Shown here piece by piece: positions 6,509 to 11,826 of a DNA stretch of 11,826 nucleotides. Made by a program: the position numbers and the translations under genes. The stretch comes from DATGFB01 sp032160545. GTDB lineage: Bacteria > Actinomycetota > Actinomycetes > Mycobacteriales > Jatrophihabitantaceae. The stretch is from assembly GCA_032160545.1 (NCBI GenBank), contig JAVHVN010000143.1, positions 1 to 11,826 on the forward strand, read 5' to 3'. Positions within the stretch are counted from its first letter, which is position 1, and the number at the start of each line of letters is the position of its first letter. The notes below the pieces were generated by a model, which made no database searches, was not told the DNA's origin, and saw only the letters and a program-made list of their open reading frames with translations.

Positions 6509-8694
6509 TGGCGATCCCCGACTTCGGCGACGCGACACTCGACCGTCCGTCGGGCGAGCCCGCAATCCCGGTGCCGATCGACGTCGCGCCGTGGGAAACC
6601 CCGGAAGGCATCGTCGTGCCGCCGCTCTACACCGCGGCCGACCTCGACGGGCTCGACTTCCTCGACACCTACCCGGGCATCGCCCCGTACCTGCGCGGGC
6701 CGTACCCGACCATGTACGTCAACCAGCCGTGGACGATCCGCCAGTACGCGGGTTTCTCGACGGCAGCCGAGTCGAACGCCTTCTACCGCCGCAACCTCGC
6801 GATGGGTCAGAAGGGTCTGTCGATCGCGTTCGACCTGCCGACGCACCGTGGCTACGACAGCGACAACGAGCGGGTCGTCGGCGACGTCGGCATGGCGGGT
6901 GTCGCCATCGACTCGATCCTCGACACGCGGCAGCTGTTCGAGGGCATCCCGCTGGACCGGATGAGCGTGTCGATGACGATGAACGGTGCGGTGCTGCCCG
7001 TGCTCGCGCTCTATGTGCTGGCCGCCGAGGAGCAGGGGGTCGCGCCGGAGCGGCTCACCGGCACGATCCAGAACGACATCCTCAAGGAGTTCATGGTCCG
7101 CAACACCTACATCTACCCGCCGGCGCCGTCGATGCGGATCATCAGCGACATCTTCGAGTACACCTCGCAGAAGATGCCGCGCTTCAATTCGATCTCGATC
7201 TCCGGCTACCACATCCAGGAGGCCGGAGCGACGGCTGACCTCGAACTCGCGTACACGCTCGCCGACGGTGTCGAATACATCCGCGCGGGGCGGGCGGCGG
7301 GGCTCGACATCGACGCGTTCGCGCCGCGGCTGTCGTTCTTCTGGGCCATCGGCATGAACTTCTTCATGGAGGTCGCGAAGCTGCGTGCCGCACGGCTGCT
7401 CTGGGCAAAGCTGGTGCGGCAGTTCGACCCGAAGAACGACAAGTCGCTGTCCCTGCGTACGCACTCGCAGACGTCGGGGTGGTCGCTCACGGCGCAGGAC
7501 CCGTTCAACAACGTCATACGGACCTGCATCGAGGCGATGGCCGCGACGCAGGGCCACACCCAGTCACTGCACACGAACGCCCTCGACGAGGCGCTCGCGC
7601 TGCCGACCGACTTCTCGGCGCGCATCGCGCGAAACACACAGCTGGTACTGCAGCAGGAGTCGGGCACCACCCGCGTCATCGACCCGTGGGGCGGGTCTGC
7701 CTACGTCGAGAAGCTGACCTACGACCTCGCGCGCCGCGCGTGGAGCCACATCCAGGAGGTCGAGCAGGCCGGGGGGATGGCGAAGGCCATCGAGGCCGGC
7801 CTGCCCAAGCTGCGCATCGAGGAAGCCGCCGCACGTACGCAGGCGCGCATCGACTCCGGGCGTCAGCCGGTCATCGGCGTGAACAAGTACCGGGTCGACG
7901 ACGACGAGATGCTGGACGTCCTCAAGGTCGACAACTCGGCCGTGCGGCGCGAGCAACTCGAGAAGCTGCGCCGGTTGCGCGCCGAGCGGGACCAGGGTGC
8001 GGTCGACACGGCGCTTGACGCACTGACCTCCGCAGCGTCGGCCGCGATGGACGGCACGCGCGACGCCGGGCTCGGCCAGAACCTGCTCGCCCTGTCCATC
8101 GATGCGGCGCGCGCCCGGGCAACCGTCGGAGAGATCTCCGACGCGCTCGAGAAGGTCTACGGTCGGCACTCGGCGACCATTCGGACGATCGCCGGCGTGT
8201 ACTCCGCCGAGGCTGGGTCTGGAGGACCGGTGAGCACGATCGACGAGGCGCGGGCCGCCACGGCGGGGTTCGAGGAGCAGCAGGGTCGCCGTCCGCGCAT
8301 TCTCGTCGCGAAGATGGGCCAGGACGGCCATGACCGCGGCCAGAAAGTCATCGCCACGGCGTTCGCCGACCTCGGCTTCGACGTCGATGTCGGCCCGCTC
8401 TTCCAGACGCCGGCCGAGGTGGCGCGGCAGGCCGTCGAGGCCGACGTACACATCGTCGGCGTCAACTCGCTCGCGGCCGGGCACCTGACGCTCGTCCCGG
8501 CCCTGCGCGACGAGCTCGCCGCGCAGGGACGACCCGACATCCTCATCGTCGTCGGCGGTGTCATCCCGCCGCAGGACTTCGACGAGCTGCGCGCTGCCGG
8601 GGCGGTCGCCATCTTCCCGCCCGGGACGGTCATCGCCGAGGCGGCGCTCGACCTGCTGCGCGTCCTCGCCGAGCAGCTGTCCCGCTCGGCGTGA
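6508..8694 (+). CDS. mutB: Methylmalonyl-CoA mutase large subunit (MutB, adenosylcobalamin-binding)
   Basis: This is the catalytic subunit of methylmalonyl-CoA mutase, 728 residues, matching the usual full length. The start is the ATG at 6508, with a GGGGGTGA stretch just upstream and a one-base overlap with mutA; the open frame further left is a shadow. The N-terminal barrel has TIRQYAGF with Tyr80, RNTYIYPP with Arg198 and SGYHIQEAGA with His235. These correspond by spacing to Tyr89, Arg207 and His244 of the Propionibacterium enzyme. The C-terminal cobalamin domain has KMGQDGHDRG with Lys602, Asp606 and the cobalt-ligand His608, then VGVNSLAAGH and VVGGVIPPQD. The pocket segment reads YVNQPW where the Propionibacterium enzyme has YAFRPW. 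No truncation or lost catalytic residue is seen. The TGA overlaps the meaB GTG (GTGA). Confidence 0.98.
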   Translation: MAIPDFGDATLDRPSGEPAIPVPIDVAPWETPEGIVVPPLYTAADLDGLDFLDTYPGIAPYLRGPYPTMYVNQPWTIRQYAGFSTAAESNAFYRRNLAMGQKGLSIAFDLPTHRGYDSDNERVVGDVGMAGVAIDSILDTRQLFEGIPLDRMSVSMTMNGAVLPVLALYVLAAEEQGVAPERLTGTIQNDILKEFMVRNTYIYPPAPSMRIISDIFEYTSQKMPRFNSISISGYHIQEAGATADLELAYTLADGVEYIRAGRAAGLDIDAFAPRLSFFWAIGMNFFMEVAKLRAARLLWAKLVRQFDPKNDKSLSLRTHSQTSGWSLTAQDPFNNVIRTCIEAMAATQGHTQSLHTNALDEALALPTDFSARIARNTQLVLQQESGTTRVIDPWGGSAYVEKLTYDLARRAWSHIQEVEQAGGMAKAIEAGLPKLRIEEAAARTQARIDSGRQPVIGVNKYRVDDDEMLDVLKVDNSAVRREQLEKLRRLRAERDQGAVDTALDALTSAASAAMDGTRDAGLGQNLLALSIDAARARATVGEISDALEKVYGRHSATIRTIAGVYSAEAGSGGPVSTIDEARAATAGFEEQQGRRPRILVAKMGQDGHDRGQKVIATAFADLGFDVDVGPLFQTPAEVARQAVEADVHIVGVNSLAAGHLTLVPALRDELAAQGRPDILIVVGGVIPPQDFDELRAAGAVAIFPPGTVIAEAALDLLRVLAEQLSRSA

Positions 8695-9689
8695 CCGATG
8701 CGGGCCGGGCGTCGGGTCTGACGGTGCCGGAGCTGCGCGACGGTGTGGTCGCGGGGGATCGCGCCGCGATCGCGCGCGCGATCACGCTCGTCGAGTCGCG
8801 CCGTCCCGATCACCGCGAGCAGGCGCAGGAGTTTCTCGCCACGCTGCTGCCGCGCACCGGCGCGGCCGAGCGCGTCGGCATCACCGGAGTGCCCGGCGTC
8901 GGTAAGTCGACGTTCATCGACCAGCTCGGCGTCAACCTGATTGCCGACGGGCATCGGGTCGCGGTGCTCGCCGTCGACCCGTCCTCGGCACGGTCCGGCG
9001 GCAGCATCCTCGGCGACAAGACGCGGATGACCCGGCTCGCGAGCGACCCGAACGCGTTCGTCCGCCCGTCACCGAGCGCGGGGACGCTCGGCGGGGTGGC
9101 CAAGGCGACCCGCGAGACGATGCTCGTGATGGAGGCCGCAGGTTACGACATCGTGCTCGTCGAGACGGTCGGGGTGGGGCAGTCGGAGTACGTGGTCGCC
9201 GACATGGTCGACACCTTCCTGTTCCTGACACTCGCGCGCACCGGTGACTCGTTGCAGGGCATGAAGCGCGGCATCCTCGAGCTCGCCGATGTCATCGGCG
9301 TGAACAAGGCCGACGGTGAGCACACGATCGAGGCGGGGCGCGCGGCACGCGAACTGTCCGGAGCGCTGCGGCTGTTGCGCGGGGCCGACGACGAGTGGCA
9401 GGCGCCGGTCGTCACGTGCAGCGGTCGCGAGAACATCGACCTCGACCGGGTGTGGAAGCACGTGCAGCGGCACCGCTCGTACCTCACGGAGCATGGCGAG
9501 TTCGAGGCCAAGCGACGCCGTCAGCTCGTTGAATGGACGCGATCGATGGTGCGCGACCGGCTGCTCTCGCGTGCCGACGCACCCGCCGTCCGGGCCGTGG
9601 TGCGCGAGGTCGAGGCCGCCGTCGTCGCCGGCGAGCTCACGCCGGACCAGGCCGCCACCCGAATCGTCGCAACCGTCGACGGTGGTTGA
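8691..9689 (+). CDS. meaB: Methylmalonyl-CoA mutase-associated GTPase (MeaB/ArgK family)
   Basis: The product has 332 residues from a GTG that overlaps the mutB stop by 4 bp; no Shine-Dalgarno sequence is seen, so translation is probably coupled. MeaB is a SIMIBI-class G3E GTPase that protects the mutase from inactivation and gates loading of adenosylcobalamin. Visible GTPase motifs are the P-loop GVPGVGKST (66-74), the DPSS metal/switch segment (Asp96), ETVGVGQSE (158-166) and the base-specificity NKAD (205-208). The C-terminal helical part (about 265-332) is the usual dimerisation region. Older annotation called this family ArgK, a lysine-arginine-ornithine transport kinase, a name now considered wrong. 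The place right behind mutB, the human MMAA-MUT equivalent pairing, leaves little doubt. A 12-bp palindrome at 9672-9683 spans the last sense codons, but no T-run follows. Confidence 0.97.
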   Translation: MTDAGRASGLTVPELRDGVVAGDRAAIARAITLVESRRPDHREQAQEFLATLLPRTGAAERVGITGVPGVGKSTFIDQLGVNLIADGHRVAVLAVDPSSARSGGSILGDKTRMTRLASDPNAFVRPSPSAGTLGGVAKATRETMLVMEAAGYDIVLVETVGVGQSEYVVADMVDTFLFLTLARTGDSLQGMKRGILELADVIGVNKADGEHTIEAGRAARELSGALRLLRGADDEWQAPVVTCSGRENIDLDRVWKHVQRHRSYLTEHGEFEAKRRRQLVEWTRSMVRDRLLSRADAPAVRAVVREVEAAVVAGELTPDQAATRIVATVDGG

Positions 9690-9821
9690 GCCCCCGCCTT
9701 GACGCAATCGCTGTCCCGTGCGCCGTTGATCGCGAAAATTGTGCCTGCATTCTTCTTCAATTGAGCGATGCGCCACTGATGCCGACCATTCTAGGCTTAG
9801 GTCGATATTAGCTGACCTCAT

Positions 9822-9827
9822 GAGGAG
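9822..9827 (+). promoter_or_regulatory. Shine-Dalgarno GAGGAG that fixes the TTG start at 9834
   Basis: GAGGAG at 9822-9827 lies 6 bases before the TTG at 9834, an ideal distance. The alternative in-frame ATG at 9891 has no comparable site. The Shine-Dalgarno sits in the right half of an imperfect dyad (TGACCTCA / TGAGGAGTCA, 9813-9830). The rest of the 144-bp gap after meaB is AT-richer than its surroundings, with a possible TAGGCT -10 box at 9792-9797 and no clear -35; I see no small gene there. Confidence 0.65.
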
Positions 9828-9833
9828 TCATTT

Positions 9834-11528
9834 TTGTCCGCCTTCACAATTCGACATCCTGCAGGCGCAGTTCATTTGGGCTGGCGGCGCATGCGGCGAC
9901 CGAGCGCGATCCTGCTGGCCATCTGTTTGTTCGCTGGCGCACTGATGTTCCTACTTGTACGAGCCACGGACTCGCGAGCGGACGCTTTGGCACTCCCGAA
10001 GGGGAGGGTAGGCGTGTCTTACACGCAGGAGGTGAATCCACAATTACCTGGGCCCGTCTTCATATCGGGGCTGCACAACGTCCCGAGTTGGGCGAGCGTG
10101 AGCAGTCCGAACCGCCAAACCTTTCGAATTTCCGGCACGCCTGATCACCCGGGGACGGTAAATCTGGTTATCGACTACCTGGCGTGGAGCGGTGATACGG
10201 TTCTGCCGCACACTGATGCCCTCACCCTCACCGTTTTGCCGCCACTGGCTGCGATCCACCTGGGGCTGAATCCTCAACCAATCACACCGACGGTTGCCTT
10301 TTCGAAGGTGATCACCTTCGATGCCCAATGGTTCGAGATAGTCGGATTGCCGGCCTGGGCGAAGTACGACAATTTACACCACACATTGCGGGGCACTGCG
10401 CCGGCAACTGCCGCCAACCAGTCATTCGATGTGACATTCAGTGCGTTCAACAGCGTCAACGAAAGGACGATGGCGACGTTGAGGTTGTCGGTCGGGAGCC
10501 CTCCTGTCCCGCCCGTGGTGACGACGCCTACCGGGGGGATAGATGCCGGCAGCGGCGTCGTCGACGGCGTCGTCGGTGTACCGCTGCAGTACACCGTGGC
10601 TGTCTACGGCACGCCGCGTCCCTCCGTCACCGCTGATCTGCTGCCGAGCGGCCTCAGCCTCGGTTCGACCAACGGCGTGCCGACCGTCACCGGGCGCCCG
10701 ACGACCGCCGGATTCGTCGACGTCACCTTCACGGCATCGACCGTGGACAGCAACGGCAAGCTCTTTCAATGGAAGACCACGATCCGATTCATCATCAGGA
10801 GCCCTTCCGTCGACCTGAGTGTCGGGTCGTCCGATGCCGGTCGCGTGGGCACCGACTACCGCCACCCGATCGCAGTGGTCGGTTCGCCGACACCCACGCT
10901 CACCGCATCGGGACTGCCGCCCGGCCTGGCTCTCTCCTCGTCGCCGAGCGGGGAATGGGCTGTCTCGGGCAAGCCGACCACGGCCGGCACCTACCCGGTG
11001 ACGGTGACTGCTACGGCGACGGCCGACGTGACGACGCAGCAGCAATTCACGATCACCGTTGCTGCGATGTGTGGTGCCGGCGCGCTCGCAACCGATGGCT
11101 GGTCGCGGTCGTTCCTCCAGGACGGGGTCACGTCCTACGAACCTGGCCGACTCGGCTACAGCAGCGCCGTGCACGCGTCTGCCGATGTGCCGGAATGTGT
11201 CGTCGTGGATCTCGGGAGCGAACGCGTCGTGGGACAGGTCCGGATCTGGGCGGCACCGACGGACTACGGCCAGTACCTGTACGACGGATTTCCAACGCGG
11301 GTCGTCGCCGAGTCTGCGGACGATCCGGCGTTCACCCAGAACGTGCGGCAGTTGGGCACCATGTCCCTGCCGTCGAGTTGGGGCGTGACCTCGGAATGGG
11401 TGACGCCGCCTGCCAGCACCAGCGGACGGTACGTCCGATTGACCGCGACCACGCTGGGGCCGCTGCGCGACAGCGCCCTGAATGTCGTCGGTTACGCGCT
11501 GCGCCTCAATGAGGTGCAGGTCGGTTAG
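9834..11528 (+). CDS. Secreted/membrane-anchored Ig-like repeat protein with C-terminal F5/8 type C (discoidin-like) domain
   Basis: The product has 564 residues from a TTG start supported by a good Shine-Dalgarno site. Arginines (RRMRR, 18-22) precede one hydrophobic segment at about 24-42, then SRADA at 47-51, which could be a signal-peptidase site; otherwise it is an anchor. About four Ig-like modules of roughly 80-100 residues follow (about 52-135, 136-222, 225-322, 323-410). They carry He_PIG-type tails such as ISGTPDHPGT, VTGRPTTAG and VSGKPTTAGTYPV. Residues about 413-564 resemble an F5/8 type C galactose-binding-like domain: CVVVDLGSERVVGQVRIW, then YVRLTATTLG and a closing LRLNEVQV. 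Cys413 and Cys455 could pair. No catalytic domain is seen, so a role in cell-surface or carbohydrate binding is inferred. The first half of the gene is clearly lower in GC than neighbouring genes. It appears monocistronic, with a hairpin after the stop. Confidence 0.8.
   Translation: MSAFTIRHPAGAVHLGWRRMRRPSAILLAICLFAGALMFLLVRATDSRADALALPKGRVGVSYTQEVNPQLPGPVFISGLHNVPSWASVSSPNRQTFRISGTPDHPGTVNLVIDYLAWSGDTVLPHTDALTLTVLPPLAAIHLGLNPQPITPTVAFSKVITFDAQWFEIVGLPAWAKYDNLHHTLRGTAPATAANQSFDVTFSAFNSVNERTMATLRLSVGSPPVPPVVTTPTGGIDAGSGVVDGVVGVPLQYTVAVYGTPRPSVTADLLPSGLSLGSTNGVPTVTGRPTTAGFVDVTFTASTVDSNGKLFQWKTTIRFIIRSPSVDLSVGSSDAGRVGTDYRHPIAVVGSPTPTLTASGLPPGLALSSSPSGEWAVSGKPTTAGTYPVTVTATATADVTTQQQFTITVAAMCGAGALATDGWSRSFLQDGVTSYEPGRLGYSSAVHASADVPECVVVDLGSERVVGQVRIWAAPTDYGQYLYDGFPTRVVAESADDPAFTQNVRQLGTMSLPSSWGVTSEWVTPPASTSGRYVRLTATTLGPLRDSALNVVGYALRLNEVQVG
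10302..10321. repeat. 20-bp perfect palindrome within the Ig-like protein gene
   Basis: The 20 bases from 10302 to 10321 equal their own reverse complement (TCGAAGGTGA followed by TCACCTTCGA); symmetry ends at the next base on each side. It lies inside the coding sequence around SKVITFD. With no loop it is more like a dimeric protein-binding site than a hairpin. It may also be chance. Confidence 0.6.
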
Positions 11529-11546
11529 CGCCCGCTCGTACTGACT

Positions 11547-11583
11547 CGAATGGCGAGCCGGAGATCTTCCGGCTCGCCATTCG
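11547..11583 (+). terminator. Strong hairpin, probable transcription terminator
   Basis: A perfect 16-bp stem pairs 11547-11562 (CGAATGGCGAGCCGGA) with 11568-11583 around a 5-base loop (GATCT). It starts 18 bases after the TAG of the Ig-like protein gene. Only a short TTT follows (in GCGTTTC), so it is not a canonical intrinsic terminator, but such hairpins without a U-tract are common at gene ends in high-GC actinobacteria. It also separates this gene from the next plus-strand gene. Confidence 0.75.
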
Positions 11584-11676
11584 GCTGCGTTTCGGGTCCG
11601 CCTGCCTCGACTTTCGGCAGCGGACGGCCGGTCGGTGTCGGGCACCGGTGTCGGTGCACGGTGGCACGCTCGGGCC

Positions 11677-11826
11677 ATGACCGTCGCGCTCACCCGCCCC
11701 GCCGCCTCCGCCGCCGTCCACGATCTGGGCTGGCGCTACCTGCTCGGCACGTTCCGGTGCTACGTCGCGGTGCCTTCGACCGCTGCGGCGCTCGAGGTCG
11801 CCGGTACGGCGCTCGCGGCCTGCGGG
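11677..11826 (+). CDS. Partial N-terminus, possible pterin-4a-carbinolamine dehydratase-like protein
   Basis: Fifty codons are open from the ATG at 11677 to the right edge, beginning MTVALTRPAASAAVHDLGW and ending ALAACG. No other start lies close upstream in frame and no Shine-Dalgarno is evident. The segment VHDLGWRYLLGTFR, then ALEVAGTALAACG, resembles from memory the N-terminus of actinobacterial proteins annotated as 4a-hydroxytetrahydrobiopterin dehydratase-like or VOC-family fusions. The diagnostic His residues would lie beyond the window. The coding call is fairly good because of base composition and the preceding hairpin; the family call is tentative. Confidence 0.45.
   Translation, partial: MTVALTRPAASAAVHDLGWRYLLGTFRCYVAVPSTAAALEVAGTALAACG

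Noticed and set aside
9672..9683. ACCGTCGACGGT palindrome at the meaB end as a terminator
   Set aside because: It is only 12 bp with no loop, lies inside the last codons and is not followed by a T-run.
9690..9833. Mobile-element boundary or attachment site at the composition change
   Set aside because: I found no transposase or integrase, no tRNA and no flanking direct repeats here. The shift alone does not prove insertion.
10422..11693. Minus-strand open frame opposite the Ig/discoidin gene
   Set aside because: The plus-strand frame has a Shine-Dalgarno site, a membrane segment and recognisable modules. The minus frame would also run through the terminator hairpin.

Overview
The window is high-GC bacterial chromosome, and its gene content points to an actinobacterium. 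A MutA-MutB-MeaB methylmalonyl-CoA mutase cluster lies beside a phospho-sugar mutase and a trimeric-type purine nucleoside phosphorylase. GTG and TTG starts are used, and genes commonly overlap by 1 to 4 bases. Coding density is high, with no RNA genes, insertion sequences, prophage genes or CRISPR arrays seen. I cannot name the genus from sequence alone.

Layout. (1) Bases 1-1345, plus strand: 3' part of a gene whose start lies outside the window. It encodes a lysine-rich tandem-repeat segment (KPVGKK units), a Pro/Ala/Lys-rich linker, and a C-terminal domain of about 280 residues that I do not recognise by name. (2) Bases 4576-1352, minus strand: a three-gene unit read as purine nucleoside phosphorylase, an NAD-dependent short-chain dehydrogenase resembling uronate dehydrogenase, and a phosphoglucomutase/phosphopentomutase-type enzyme. 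(3) Bases 4577-4672: a 96-bp divergent promoter region in which both flanking genes look leaderless. (4) Bases 4673-9689, plus strand: mutA, mutB and meaB, each overlapping the next. (5) Bases 9690-11528: an AT-richer stretch leading into a secreted or membrane-anchored protein with Ig-like (He_PIG-like) repeats and a C-terminal F5/8 type C (discoidin-like) domain, followed by a strong hairpin. (6) Bases 11677-11826: the 5' end of a further gene, possibly a pterin-4a-carbinolamine dehydratase-like domain.

How the genes work together. MutA and MutB form the adenosylcobalamin-dependent mutase that turns (R)-methylmalonyl-CoA into succinyl-CoA, and MeaB is its GTPase chaperone. This is the last step of propionyl-CoA use. 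On the other strand, the phosphorylase releases (deoxy)ribose-1-phosphate from purine nucleosides, and a PGM2-type mutase could convert it to the 5-phosphate. The place of the dehydrogenase between them is not obvious.

Most of the window is ordinary core metabolism and I do not see a convincing undescribed system. The places most worth a second look are the uncharacterised repeat-bearing protein at the left end, the paired leaderless promoters, the uronate-dehydrogenase-like gene inside the nucleoside unit, and the compositionally distinct Ig/discoidin surface protein with a 20-bp perfect palindrome inside its coding sequence.
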